DNA of 64,000 nt from Streptomyces sp. NBC_00306 (GCF_036169555.1 NZ_CP108032.1:7316001-7380000), one strand, 5' to 3'. Counted from the first letter of the stretch, positions 34,784-43,939 are shown. Notes: generated by a model not told the origin, from the sequence alone. Program-made: numbers and translations.

Positions 34784-35224
34784 ATGGCCGACGTTTCACA
34801 CAGGGGAGACCTCGCGGGTCATCCCGACATCGACGAAATGCAGGACCGCTACGCGCGGGTGCTCGGAGGGCGCGATGTGGCCCTGGTGGACGGCCCGGTG
34901 TTCCTGGTCGGCCTCGCCTGTGCGGTGTCCCCATGGGTGGTCCACTTCGCGGGCAACCAGCCGGCACTCGCGATGCACAACCTGATCATGGGTATCGCCA
35001 TAGCGGTGCTCGCGATCGGTTTCACCGTCATGCCGGCGCGGATGTACGGCCTGAGCGGGGCGATGTGCGCCATGGGCGTGTGGTTGATCATCGCACCCTG
35101 GATCGTGGGCAGCAGCCCGGACGCGGGAGTGATCTGGACCAACATCATCATCGGCGGTCTCACCTTCCTGCTGGGGCTGGTCTGCACGGCCGTCGCGATG
35201 AGGAGCAGTCGCACCTCCATGTGA
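34784..35224 (+). CDS. SPW repeat membrane protein
   Basis: A 146-residue protein with four membrane helices and the two SPW-type motifs, CAVSPWVVHFAG and IIAPWIVGSS. The N-terminal 30 residues are polar (HPDIDEMQDRYARVLGG). GAAGAAGGAGG precedes the ATG. The spacer upstream is unusually AT-rich (34660-34730), which is where its promoter must lie. Function of the family is unknown. Confidence 0.9.
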   Translation: MADVSHRGDLAGHPDIDEMQDRYARVLGGRDVALVDGPVFLVGLACAVSPWVVHFAGNQPALAMHNLIMGIAIAVLAIGFTVMPARMYGLSGAMCAMGVWLIIAPWIVGSSPDAGVIWTNIIIGGLTFLLGLVCTAVAMRSSRTSM

Positions 35225-35256
35225 CGGCGCTTTCCTCGACGGGATGTGCGCAGAGC

Positions 35257-35290
35257 GCCGGTCGGCCCGCCCCGTGGCGGGTCGACCGGC
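35257..35290. terminator. Hairpin terminator after the SPW gene
   Basis: GCCGGTCG and CGACCGGC outer arms with CCCGCC/GGCGGG inner pairing form a long stable stem 33 bases after the stop codon. Confidence 0.7.
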
Positions 35291-35314
35291 TTCGCCGGTG
35301 AACTCACGCCGGTA

Positions 35315-35361
35315 AATGGCCCAGTCGATACGAGCCCAAGTGGCCAGTGTTCTGGGCCATT
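35315..35361. promoter_or_regulatory. Inverted repeat before the MFS gene
   Basis: AATGGCCCAG (35315-35324) and CTGGGCCATT (35352-35361) are perfect 10-base arms. A related TGGCCAG word lies between them. A TAGGGT hexamer at 35370-35375 may be the -10 box, so the sites would flank the -35 region, as expected for a repressor. Confidence 0.5.
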
Positions 35362-35423
35362 CGGCTTCCTAGGGTGAAGGGCAGAGCGGCCGGAAGGACG
35401 GTCGCACCCTCCCGAGGAGCCGC

Positions 35424-36650
35424 ATGCCCCTGCGTATCGTGCCGCCGAGCGGATCCCCGCGGACGCTCGCCCTCGCCCAGCTGGTGAACTCGCTGGGCGA
35501 CGGCGCCTATTACGTCTGCTCCGCCCTGTACTTCGCCCGGGTCGTCGGACTCTCACCGGCCCGGATCGGCCTGGGCCTCACCGTGGCCTGGGGCATCGGC
35601 TCACTCGCGGGCGTCGCACTCGGTCAGCTCGCCGACCGCAGAGGGCCGCGGCCGACGGCGGTCGTCCTGGCGCTCGCCACTTCGGCCTCCGTCGCCTCGT
35701 TCCTCTTCGTGCGCTCCTTCACCCTCTTCCTGCTGGCCGCCTGCTGCTACGCAACGGCCCAGTGCGGACTGGCCGCTGCCCGCCAGGCGCTGCTCGCCTC
35801 CCTGGTGGCGAAGGAGGAGCGGACCGGAACGCTCGCGTACCTCCAGTCGACGCTCAATGCCGGGCTCGCCGTCGGCGCCGCTCTCGGCGGCTTCGCCCTG
35901 CACTTCGGCAGCCGCGAGGCGCATCTGTCGGTCTTCGTCCTCGACGCGGCGGCCTTCGCGCTCTGCGCCCTGGTCCTGCTGAGGCTGCCCGATGTCCGAG
36001 TCGACCACCCGCCGCACCGGACCGCCGCGCGGCAGGCGGTGTTCCGTGATCTTCCCTACGCCGTGGTGACCTTCCTCAACATGATCATGCTGCTGCGCAT
36101 GCCGCTGATCAGCCTCGCCATCCCGCTGTGGATCGTGGAGCGGACATCGGCCCCCGGCTGGGCCGTCTCCGCACTGCTGGTGCTCAACACCGGTGCGGTG
36201 ATGCTCTTCCAGGTCCGCACGGCCGCCGCCGTACGCGATCTGCCCAGCGCCACCAGGACAGTTCGGCGCGGTGGCGTGGCGATGCTCGCCTCCTGCGCGG
36301 TCTTCGCCCTCTCGGCGGCCGCGGGAGTACCGGCCCGGGTCGCCGTTGCCGTGCTGCTCGCCGGGGCCGCGCTGCAGGTGTGGGGCGAGATGATGCAGTC
36401 GGCCGGCGCCTGGCAGATCAGCTTCGACCTCGCCCCCGCCGGGCGGCACGGCCAGTACCAGGGCTTCTTCGGCGCGGGTGTGCCCGTGGCGCGGATGCTG
36501 GGGCCTGTTCTGCTGACCACGCTGGTCGTCGGCCTGGGTGTCATCGGGTGGCTGATCCTGGGCGCGCTGTTCCTCGCGGCCGGACTGGCCATGGGACCTG
36601 CGGTGCGCCGGGCCGGAAAGGCCAGGACGGCGACGGCGTACGCCGTGTGA
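35424..36650 (+). CDS. MFS transporter
   Basis: A 408-residue protein with about 12 membrane helices. LAQLVNSLGDGAYYVCSALYF opens helix 1, and motif A is GQLADRRGPRPTAVV. The amphipathic loop EERTGTLAYLQSTLNAGLAVG is typical of the MFS branch of putative Streptomyces exporters. An inverted-repeat operator candidate lies 60-110 bases upstream. The substrate cannot be predicted. Confidence 0.88.
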   Translation: MPLRIVPPSGSPRTLALAQLVNSLGDGAYYVCSALYFARVVGLSPARIGLGLTVAWGIGSLAGVALGQLADRRGPRPTAVVLALATSASVASFLFVRSFTLFLLAACCYATAQCGLAAARQALLASLVAKEERTGTLAYLQSTLNAGLAVGAALGGFALHFGSREAHLSVFVLDAAAFALCALVLLRLPDVRVDHPPHRTAARQAVFRDLPYAVVTFLNMIMLLRMPLISLAIPLWIVERTSAPGWAVSALLVLNTGAVMLFQVRTAAAVRDLPSATRTVRRGGVAMLASCAVFALSAAAGVPARVAVAVLLAGAALQVWGEMMQSAGAWQISFDLAPAGRHGQYQGFFGAGVPVARMLGPVLLTTLVVGLGVIGWLILGALFLAAGLAMGPAVRRAGKARTATAYAV

Positions 36651-36729
36651 CGGATCGTGTCGGTCGCGCAGGGCCACATCGCCCAGGGACAGAGGCCGGC
36701 GTCAGTGGTCCCGTCCCAGCCGTCCACCG

Positions 36730-37689
36730 TCAGTCGCCGAGCCGTATCCAGACCGGTGCGTGGTCTGAGCCCGTGGCATCGCGGCGCTCGGTGGGAACCT
36801 CGTCCACTGACGGCAGCGGCGGCGGTTCGGCGGCGCCGACGATGCCGGTCCCCGCCGCGGCGACCCGGTCGAGGAGCTGATGGCTGATCAGGATGTGGTC
36901 GATCAGCTCGGGCCGCCCCGCGTGAACACGGGAGTAGCGACGGTCCTCGGGTATCCACTGCGCCACGTTCCACAGGCGCATCGCATCGCCCTTGTCCTCG
37001 CGCAGGAAGCCCGGGGTGCCGATCTCGGAGCCCGGCGGGCCGTGCAGGATCTGCGTCGTGGCGGCGGCCGGCTCGTCGTTGAGGTCACCCAGGACGACCA
37101 CGGCCCGCTCCTTGCCCTGTTCCTCCAGCAGCTCGTCGGCCACGGACCGCAGGGTCACCGCCTCGGCGCCGCGGCGGAACAGCGCGTAGGCCGCGTACCG
37201 CGCACGCTCGCCCTCGTCGTGCGGCTGGAACCGGTTGCCGGGAAAGGTGAGCAGCTTGGACTTCAGATGACAGACGGCCACCCACATCTGCGGCCCGTCG
37301 TCGGGCTCGACGCGTACGGCGAGCGCCCCGCGGCCCATCCTGGCGGTCGGGTCGGCGCTGTCGTCGCTCTGCACGGCACGCAGGCGCTGCGGAAACGTCT
37401 GGGCGTCGGAGACGACGTCGAGCGGATGCCTGCTGAGGAATCCGACCCGGATGCCCCGGCCGTCGGGATGCTCCGACAGCGCCGTGTGCCAGGTGCCGGG
37501 CAGCAGACCCACCAGATCCTGCAGCGCCTCGGGATCGCCGACCTCCTGGATGCCGAGGACCGTCGGTCCGAGCGCTTCGAGCGTGGCGGCGAGGGCGGCG
37601 AGTTTCGCTTCGTAGACGACCCCGTCCCGCGGCCCGTACGGCCCTCCGGGCCGGTAGAGGTTCTCGAGGTTCCATGTCCCGAGGAGCAT
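36730..37689 (-). CDS. Endonuclease/exonuclease/phosphatase family protein
   Basis: A 319-residue EEP-fold hydrolase. It shows LGTWNLENLY (metal-site Asn), VLGIQEVGDPE (metal-binding Glu), VVLGDLNDEP (catalytic Asp/Asn), LIDHILISHQLL and TGSDHAPVWIRLG (catalytic Asp-His). No signal peptide. GGGAG precedes the ATG 37689. Likely a Mg2+-dependent phosphodiesterase; whether it acts on nucleic acid or small phosphodiesters is open. Confidence 0.9.
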   Translation of the reverse strand: MLLGTWNLENLYRPGGPYGPRDGVVYEAKLAALAATLEALGPTVLGIQEVGDPEALQDLVGLLPGTWHTALSEHPDGRGIRVGFLSRHPLDVVSDAQTFPQRLRAVQSDDSADPTARMGRGALAVRVEPDDGPQMWVAVCHLKSKLLTFPGNRFQPHDEGERARYAAYALFRRGAEAVTLRSVADELLEEQGKERAVVVLGDLNDEPAAATTQILHGPPGSEIGTPGFLREDKGDAMRLWNVAQWIPEDRRYSRVHAGRPELIDHILISHQLLDRVAAAGTGIVGAAEPPPLPSVDEVPTERRDATGSDHAPVWIRLGD

Positions 37690-37843
37690 GGCCGGCTCCC
37701 GTCCTGTGACTGCCCGGACTGCCATCGTGACAGTGCGGGGCGGGAGCGGCCAGTGCGCGGACGCGGACCGTCCAGCTCCGCTCGGGGCGGCCGGCCGGGT
37801 GGCGGAGGGCCGGGTGGCGGAGGGCCGGGTCGGGGAGTGTCCC

Positions 37844-38290
37844 TCAGGACGCTTCGGCGGCCGTCTTGATCCGCTGTCCGAAGGCATCCGCGTCCTTGCG
37901 GGCGGCGCTCACGGCGAGACCGGCGAGGGCCTTGCCGACGCCGTGGCCCTCCAGGACGTTGAAGATGCGCACCTTGGTGGTTCCCGGGCCGGTGGACTCG
38001 AGGTCGTAGCCGCCTTCCTTCGCGGTCACGAGGTTCTTCGACGTTTCGGCCCAGCGGATTCTGGTGGGAGCCGTGAACTCGGTGATGCGGAACTCGCGCT
38101 TGGTGGTGAGTCCGGCGTCCTTGACGGTGCTCGTGAAAACGGTCCCGACGGTCGTCGGTCCCGGCGGCGTCTTGTCGATCTTCTGCACCCTCGGGCTGAA
38201 CTTGGGGTCGTTCGTACCGTCGCCGAGGAAGGCGAACACCTCCTCGATGGGGCGGTTGACCTCGACCGTTGCCTCGAACTGACCGGCCAT
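37844..38290 (-). CDS. SRPBCC family protein
   Basis: A 148-residue START-like protein. FEATVEVNRPIEEVFAFLGD and FSPRVQKIDKTPPGPTTVGT form the N-terminal half, then REFRITEFTAPTRIRWAETS and GPGTTKVRIFNVLEG. GGAGGAATC lies before the ATG. The binding partner is unknown. It is divergent from the LPMO gene. Confidence 0.88.
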   Translation of the reverse strand: MAGQFEATVEVNRPIEEVFAFLGDGTNDPKFSPRVQKIDKTPPGPTTVGTVFTSTVKDAGLTTKREFRITEFTAPTRIRWAETSKNLVTAKEGGYDLESTGPGTTKVRIFNVLEGHGVGKALAGLAVSAARKDADAFGQRIKTAAEAS

Positions 38291-38482
38291 GATTCCTCCA
38301 CTGACTGCTCGTGACGCGCTGCGGGGTTCAGGGCAGCTCTCCAGGCCCATGAGCAGTGTCCCAGCACGGGAGCGGGCCGTCGCTGTGACGGGAGGGACGG
38401 CTCTGCCATCGGGGTGAACAGCGCGGTGGGCGCGCGCGTAATACACGGCAGGCCGCCGGGCCGCCAAGGAGGTCTGCCGAGA

Positions 38483-39415
38483 ATGACCGCGCATCGCACC
38501 GCCACCGTCGCCGCGCTCGTCGGCGTCGTGCCGCTCGTGCTCACGACGCTCGCCGCGGGGCCGGTGCACGCCCACGGAGCGCCCACCGACCCGCTCAGCA
38601 GGATCGCCGCGTGCGGTCCCGAGGGGACCCGGCAGGGATCGGCGGCCTGCCGCACGGCCGTCGCGGCCAACGGCGGCGCGGCCTTCGGCGCATGGGACAA
38701 CCTCCGAGTGGCCGACGTGCGCGGCAGGGACCGCCAGGTCATCCCGGACGGGCAGCTGTGCAGCGCGGGACTGCGTGACTACCGGGGACTGGACGCGACA
38801 CGTGTGGACTGGCCCAGCACACCGCTGAAGGCGGGTGCCGGCCTCACGATGACCTACCGGTCGACGATCCCGCACCGGGGCACGTTCAGCCTGTATCTCA
38901 CCAAGCAGGGCTATGATCCGGCCGCTCCGCTGCGCTGGTCGGATCTGCAGAGCGAGCCGTTCGCGAGGGTGACCGATCCCGCGCTCAGGGACGGGGCGTA
39001 CCGCATCCGCGGGACGCTCCCCGCCGGGCTGAGGGGGCGTCATGTGCTGTACACGATCTGGCGGAACACCGATACGCCGGACACCTACTACTCCTGCTCC
39101 GACGTAGTGCTGCGGGGCGAGGAGAACACCCCGCCGGCGCGGCCCGCGCCCGAGGAGGCGGCTCCTCCACCTGAGAAGCAGCCGGCCACCCCCGAGCCCC
39201 CGGCGGCCGAGGCGTCGGAGGCCGGGCAGGCCCCGCCGTCGCAGGCGTCCACGCCACCGCCCGTACGGGAACAGCCCGTCGTCGGGGGAGCGGGGCGCCC
39301 GCAGGCCGTGGCGGACACCGCGAAGGACCACTCCACCGTCCTCATCGGCGCCGTGGCCGCCGTGCTCGCGCTGATCGCCGTGAGCACCTCCGTGCTGCTG
39401 CGCAGGCGCCGGTAG
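38483..39415 (+). CDS. AA10 lytic polysaccharide monooxygenase with C-terminal membrane anchor
   Basis: A 310-residue protein. Signal peptide cleavage after AGPVHA would expose the N-terminal histidine (HGAPTDPLSR) of the copper histidine brace. The AA10 domain continues with AANGGAAFGAWDNLRV, YRGLDATRVDWPS, GTFSLYLTKQGYDP and GRHVLYTIWRNTDTPDTYYSCSDVV. After a 90-residue Pro/Glu/Ala linker a single helix (VLIGAVAAVLALIAVSTSVLL) and an Arg tail anchor it in the membrane; no LPXTG motif is seen. AAGGAGGT precedes the ATG. It should oxidatively cleave chitin or cellulose near the cell surface. Confidence 0.9.
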   Translation: MTAHRTATVAALVGVVPLVLTTLAAGPVHAHGAPTDPLSRIAACGPEGTRQGSAACRTAVAANGGAAFGAWDNLRVADVRGRDRQVIPDGQLCSAGLRDYRGLDATRVDWPSTPLKAGAGLTMTYRSTIPHRGTFSLYLTKQGYDPAAPLRWSDLQSEPFARVTDPALRDGAYRIRGTLPAGLRGRHVLYTIWRNTDTPDTYYSCSDVVLRGEENTPPARPAPEEAAPPPEKQPATPEPPAAEASEAGQAPPSQASTPPPVREQPVVGGAGRPQAVADTAKDHSTVLIGAVAAVLALIAVSTSVLLRRRR

Positions 39416-39538
39416 CGGCAGGCGCCGCCCCGGGGACGGTGAGGGGCGCTTCCTCCGTTCAGCGGCTCCGGCCCGTTAAGGACCTCCGCGGCGGGGTACC
39501 TCTGCGCGGACCGGACGGCGCGACGGGGCGAGGAGCTC

Positions 39539-40510
39539 ATGAAGATCGGGTACAAGCTGGCGGCCGAGGCGTTCGGCCCGGCCGAACTGGTACGGCAGGC
39601 GGTTCTGGCGGAGCAGGCGGGCTTCGACTTCGTCGAGATCAGTGACCACTTCCACCCCTGGCTGGACAACCAGGGGCACTCCCCGTTCGCCTGGACCGTC
39701 CTCGGCACGATCGCCGCCAGGACCGAGCGCATCGAGCTCGCCACCGGCGTGACCTGTCCGACCATCCGCTACCACCCCGCGATCATCGCGCAGGCGGCGG
39801 CGACGCTCGCGCTGCTGTCGGACGGCCGCTTCACCCTCGGTGTCGGTTCGGGGGAGCGGCTCAACGAGCACGTCGTCGGCCGCGGCTACCCGGCCGTGGC
39901 CGAACGCCATGAGCTGCTGCGCGAGGCACTGGAGATCATCCGGCTGCTCTGGCGCGGCGGCTACCGGTCGTACGAGGGCAAGCACCTGCGTCTCGAGGAC
40001 GCCCGGGTCTTCGACCTGCCCGACGAACTGCCGCCGATCGCGGTGGCCGTGAGCGGCAAGGCGTCAACGGCGATCGCGGCGGAGCTGGGTGACGCGCTGT
40101 TCGCCACCGAGCCCGACCCGGAGATCGTCCGGCAGTACCGCGCCGCCGGTGGCGACGGACCGGGATACGCGGAGGTACCCCTCGCCTGGGCGCCCGACGA
40201 ACACACCGCGGCACGGGCCGCGTTGGAGACCACTCGCTGGGCGTTGACAGGCTGGAAGGTGATGAGCGAGCTGCCCAACCCGGTCAACTTCGACGCGGCG
40301 ACCGGCACGGTGCGCGAGGAGGACATCCTCGAGCACTTCGCCTGCGGCTCCGACCCGGAACGCCATGTCGCGGTGGCGCAGCCGTACGTCGACGCCGGCT
40401 TCGACCGCCTGGTCATGATGAACTCCGGCCCGGACCCGGACGGGTTCATCGACTTCTACCGGCGGGAACTCGACAGCCGTATGCGGCAGTTGAAGCCGAG
40501 CGGCGCCTGA
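39539..40510 (+). CDS. F420-dependent LLM-class oxidoreductase
   Basis: A 323-residue luciferase-like TIM barrel of the F420-dependent G6PDH-related group. Blocks: FVEISDHFHPWLDNQGHSPF, ATGVTCPTIRYHPAIIAQAAA, LGVGSGERLNEHVVGRGYP and PIAVAVSGKASTAIAAELGD. The His in DHFHPW corresponds to the active-site position in the family. GAGGAG precedes ATG. It probably transfers hydride between F420 and an unknown substrate. Confidence 0.88.
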   Translation: MKIGYKLAAEAFGPAELVRQAVLAEQAGFDFVEISDHFHPWLDNQGHSPFAWTVLGTIAARTERIELATGVTCPTIRYHPAIIAQAAATLALLSDGRFTLGVGSGERLNEHVVGRGYPAVAERHELLREALEIIRLLWRGGYRSYEGKHLRLEDARVFDLPDELPPIAVAVSGKASTAIAAELGDALFATEPDPEIVRQYRAAGGDGPGYAEVPLAWAPDEHTAARAALETTRWALTGWKVMSELPNPVNFDAATGTVREEDILEHFACGSDPERHVAVAQPYVDAGFDRLVMMNSGPDPDGFIDFYRRELDSRMRQLKPSGA

Positions 40511-40532
40511 GGCTTCGGAGGGATGCGGAGGC

Positions 40533-41258
40533 CTACGAGTCGCTCAGCAGCCGGCTCCGCGGTGAGCGGTGCCGTGCCGCGTTGAGCAGTGCGTGGATGC
40601 GTACGCCCGCCTGGTCGATGTCCTTGATGGGCGCGGGGAACGGCAGGCGGGCGTCCTGGTGGGAGCGTGCGTACTCCAGACGCAGGGTGATGCCGTACCG
40701 GTCGATGGCGACGGGCAGGGCGCGCTGCACGCCCAGCACCAGCCGCGGCTTCACCAGCCGCAGCAGCAGTCCGACGATGTCGCTGTGGTCGTCCACCAGG
40801 TGCGTCAGCATGCCGGCCTCGCAGGTGGCCAGGGGATCGGTGTCGGCCTCCATCAGCTCTTCGAGGCCGACGGTGATCCGCTCCTCTCCCGTGTCGAGGA
40901 CGGCGTGTGCCAGTTCCATGCACCGGCTGCCCGCCGGCGCCGCGTGCCGCGGGGCCGTCAGCAGCCGCCCCGCCAGGAGGACACGGGCGCGGACCCGGTC
41001 GCGCACGGGAGTCGGTGCGATGTCGGTGAACTCCAGCGTGGCGCGCGTATATCCGTCCGCGGTGCCGTCCGCGCCGGCATCGTCCGCGCCCGTCGGGGGG
41101 TGGAGGTGGATGTGCTCGGTGGCGCCGGGCCCGTGCAGCCGGGAGACCTCGGTACGCCCCTCGTCCGTGACGATGGTCATCGAGTCGGCTGCCATCAGGA
41201 TCGACCGGATTCGTTCCGCGCTGGTCGGCTGCGCGACGGGGGTGGTGAACAGGCGCAT
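40533..41258 (-). CDS. DUF2470 protein under iron-box control
   Basis: A 241-residue protein. The C-terminal 90 residues (CEAGMLTHLVDDHSDIVGLL and GVQRALPVAIDRYGITLRLE) match DUF2470, the domain found after the split barrel of HugZ-type heme-degrading proteins. The N-terminal part (SILMAADSMTIVTDEGRTEV) resembles the split barrel but is divergent. A near-consensus iron box lies 24 bases upstream of the ATG, so it should be repressed by DmdR/IdeR when iron is plentiful. A role in heme or iron use is a reasonable inference. Confidence 0.85.
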   Translation of the reverse strand: MRLFTTPVAQPTSAERIRSILMAADSMTIVTDEGRTEVSRLHGPGATEHIHLHPPTGADDAGADGTADGYTRATLEFTDIAPTPVRDRVRARVLLAGRLLTAPRHAAPAGSRCMELAHAVLDTGEERITVGLEELMEADTDPLATCEAGMLTHLVDDHSDIVGLLLRLVKPRLVLGVQRALPVAIDRYGITLRLEYARSHQDARLPFPAPIKDIDQAGVRIHALLNAARHRSPRSRLLSDS

Positions 41259-41282
41259 CCAGATCTCCGCTGTCGAGGGTAC

Positions 41283-41301
41283 TTAGGTATGCCTTACCTA
41301 A
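41283..41301. promoter_or_regulatory. Iron box (DmdR/IdeR operator)
   Basis: TTAGGTATGCCTTACCTAA matches the actinobacterial iron-box consensus (TTAGGTTAGGCTCACCTAA-like) with both TTAGGT and ACCTAA half-sites intact. It lies directly upstream of the DUF2470 gene and 104 bases from the divergent YdeI-like gene. Confidence 0.85.
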
Positions 41302-41404
41302 CCATCTCTCCGTGTCTGTGCCAAGCTCGCGCGCCGCGACCACGGGTGCGCGAAACTGGGCCGGAGTGGCAACGCCCGGCCGGGCGCGGGCGGACGGAGG
41401 GTGC

Positions 41405-41983
41405 ATGGAGCCGATCGACGGGGTGGAGGTCCTCTTCTTCGAGGACGACGACCGGCTGGAGGCCTGGCTCGCCGAGCATCACGGCCTTGCGGCAGGGGTG
41501 TGGCTGAAGCTCGCCAAGAAGAGCTCGGGGATCCGGTCCGTGACGCCCGGTCAGGTCATCGACGTCGCCCTCTGTTATGGCTGGATCGACGGTCAGCGTC
41601 GCTCGCTCGACGCGACGTACTACCTGCAGAAGATCACCCCTCGACGGCCGAGGAGCCAGTGGTCCCAGGTCAATGTCGGCAAGGTCGCCGCGCTCGAGGA
41701 GGCCGGAAGGATGCGGGACCCGGGCCGGGCCCAGGTCGAGGCGGCCAAGGCCGACGGCCGTTGGGACGCGGCGTACGAATCCCAGAGGACGGCGCGTGTG
41801 CCGCCCGACCTGGCGGCCGCCCTGGACGCCGCCGAGAAGGCGAAGGCCTTCTTCGAGCGGCTCAACAAGACCGACCGCTACGGGGTGATCCTCCAGCTGC
41901 TGCGGGCGCGTACGCCCGCGGCGAGGGCGGCGAAACTGGAGTCGGTGATGGCCCTGCTGGAGGCGGAGCGCAGGCCTCAATAG
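41405..41983 (+). CDS. YdeI/OmpD-associated family protein
   Basis: A 192-residue protein. GVWLKLAKKSSGIRSVTPGQ, VIDVALCYGWIDGQRRSLD, TPRRPRSQWSQVNVGKVAAL and AAKADGRWDAAYESQRT are the conserved blocks of the YdeI/OmdA family. The second half is helical. The function of the family is poorly known. It is divergent from the iron-regulated DUF2470 gene and may or may not share that control. Confidence 0.88.
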   Translation: MEPIDGVEVLFFEDDDRLEAWLAEHHGLAAGVWLKLAKKSSGIRSVTPGQVIDVALCYGWIDGQRRSLDATYYLQKITPRRPRSQWSQVNVGKVAALEEAGRMRDPGRAQVEAAKADGRWDAAYESQRTARVPPDLAAALDAAEKAKAFFERLNKTDRYGVILQLLRARTPAARAAKLESVMALLEAERRPQ

Positions 41984-42112
41984 GCCATCCGCCGCGGGCG
42001 GTTGCCGGGTACATGCAGACCCGCGCCCGAGAGCCTCGGCGCGTGTCCGGGCGCGCCGGGTCCGCGTTCGCTCGCCTCGCGGGCGGGCGCGGGTCCTGTC
42101 CTGCCGTGCCGG

Positions 42113-43081
42113 TCACGGAATGAGCAGCGCCTTGCCGGGGATCGAACGGGCCTCGATCGCACGGTGGGCGTCGGCCGCCCGGGACAGCGGGAACTCCCGC
42201 GCGATGACCGGGCGCAGCCGCCCCGCCGCGGCCTCGGCCAGCGCCTTCGTCGCCAGCCGCACCACGTCCGGCGCTCCGAACTGCACGTCCGCGATTCCCC
42301 GGAGGGTGATGCCCCGCGCCCGCGCGCTCTCCTCGTCGAGCTCGGCGAACCCGCCGCTCGAAGCGCCATGGGCCGACACGCGGCCGCCGTCCGCCACGAG
42401 AGTGAAGGCGCGGGCGCCGAGTTCGCCGCCGACCCCGTCCAGCAGCACATCCACGGGCTGCCCCCCGAACGCCTCACGGACGTCATCCGTCCAGCCGTCC
42501 GCGCTGTAGTCGACGACGGCATCGGCGCCCAGCCGCTTCACCAGCGCCAGCTTCTGCTCCCCGCGCGCAGCCCCGACGAGCCGTGCCCCGGCCGCGTGCG
42601 CGAGCTGAACCAACAGGGTGCCCATGCCGCCCGCGGCCCCCAGGACGAGCACCCGGTCGCCCGGCGTGATGCCCGCCGCCTCCGCGATGCCGATGCCGGT
42701 CACACCGTCGTGGGCGAGGGCGGCTGCCTCCCGCGGGCCGAGGCCTTCGGGAACCGGCACCAGCCGGTCGACCCCGGTCCGGACGAGTTCGGCGTACGTA
42801 CCTCTCGTGCCCGCCCCGGCCAGCACCCTGCGCCCGGTCCACGACGGGTCGACCCCGGGACCGGTGGCGACGACGACCCCGGCCGCGGCGCCTCCCGGCA
42901 CGTACGGCGGGGTGATGCCGAACGCCTCGCCCCAGCCGCCACGGATCTGCGTCTCGACGAAGATGGTGTCGATTGCCTCGGCCCGTACGACGACCTCTCC
43001 GTCCCCTGCCACCGGGTCCGGCTCCTCCACCGGCACCAGCACCTCGGGACCCCCGTACCCGTCCACACGGATCGCGCGCAT
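42113..43081 (-). CDS. Zinc-binding dehydrogenase / quinone oxidoreductase-like protein
   Basis: A 322-residue medium-chain reductase of the quinone oxidoreductase type. MRAIRVDGYGGPEVLVPVEE starts the GroES-like domain, and VPGGAAAGVVVATGPGVD follows. The Rossmann motif is VLVLGAAGGMGTLLVQLAHA. The catalytic and structural zinc cysteines are absent, as usual for quinone oxidoreductases. NADPH is the likely cofactor; the substrate is unknown. Confidence 0.9.
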   Translation of the reverse strand: MRAIRVDGYGGPEVLVPVEEPDPVAGDGEVVVRAEAIDTIFVETQIRGGWGEAFGITPPYVPGGAAAGVVVATGPGVDPSWTGRRVLAGAGTRGTYAELVRTGVDRLVPVPEGLGPREAAALAHDGVTGIGIAEAAGITPGDRVLVLGAAGGMGTLLVQLAHAAGARLVGAARGEQKLALVKRLGADAVVDYSADGWTDDVREAFGGQPVDVLLDGVGGELGARAFTLVADGGRVSAHGASSGGFAELDEESARARGITLRGIADVQFGAPDVVRLATKALAEAAAGRLRPVIAREFPLSRAADAHRAIEARSIPGKALLIP

Positions 43082-43315
43082 GCGGTCACACCTCACCTCG
43101 GTCGCGGCCGGGATCCCGGCCCTGCGGTCAGGTCTCGAGTCTCGAACGTCAACCACGCTTGAGGTCAACCCGCGCTCTCGGCGGCCCTGCCCCCCCCGAG
43201 CACCCCCGGACCGGGACGCCGGGCGGCGACAGGAGGGTGCGAGCAGAATGAGCTTGCGAGTGGTGGGGGCTCCTCGACCGTGATCCGCTGGGTGAGCGCC
43301 GAGAAAGGAACGACC

Positions 43316-43939
43316 ATGTCCCATGACTCCTCTGACTCCTCCGTGTCGCCCGAGGCCTCCGATTCCCCCGACGACACGGTCCTCTTCCTCACCTTCGGGG
43401 ACCCCAGCCACGCCTACGAGGCCTTCCACCTCGTCACCGAGCTCCCCGGTGTCGACCAGGCGGCGATCATGGAGCGCTCCCCGGCCGGCTTCCTGTCGGT
43501 GCCGGAAAGCTATACGTCGTCGGCCGGCCGCTCCACGCTCCTCGGCGGATCGATCGGTGCGCTGCTCGGTCTGCTCGGTGGCCCGGTCGGGCTGCTGTTC
43601 GGCTGGGGCGCGGGAACCATGATCGGGATGGCGGCGGACAACGACGCCGCCGCGGACTCGGTCGACAGCCTCACCTACTTCAGTCGCGGCGTCGCCGACG
43701 GCACCAACGTCCTGATCGTCGGCATGACCGAGACGGACCCCGCCGTCGTCGACACCATGGCCGCGCGCCTCGGCGGCACGGTCGTCCGGGTCCCGGCCGA
43801 GGAGGTGACCGCCGAGGTGAGGGCCGCGCAGGACGCTGCCGCCACCGCGGTGCGGGAGGCGCGCAGGCAGCATCGGGAGAGCAGGGGTACGGAATTCCGG
43901 GAGAAGGTCGGAGCCCTGTTCCACCACCAGGGCTCCTGA
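43316..43939 (+). CDS. DUF1269-like membrane-associated protein
   Basis: A 207-residue protein. A disordered Ser/Asp-rich N-terminus is followed by DTVLFLTFGDPSHAYEAFHL (ferredoxin-like fold). A Gly-rich hydrophobic hairpin (LLGGSIGALLGLLGGPVGLL) follows, then TNVLIVGMTETDPAVVD and a charged helical tail. This order matches DUF1269-type proteins. GAAAGGAA precedes the ATG. The lipid kinase gene starts 17 bases after its stop, so the two are probably cotranscribed. Confidence 0.7.
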   Translation: MSHDSSDSSVSPEASDSPDDTVLFLTFGDPSHAYEAFHLVTELPGVDQAAIMERSPAGFLSVPESYTSSAGRSTLLGGSIGALLGLLGGPVGLLFGWGAGTMIGMAADNDAAADSVDSLTYFSRGVADGTNVLIVGMTETDPAVVDTMAARLGGTVVRVPAEEVTAEVRAAQDAAATAVREARRQHRESRGTEFREKVGALFHHQGS

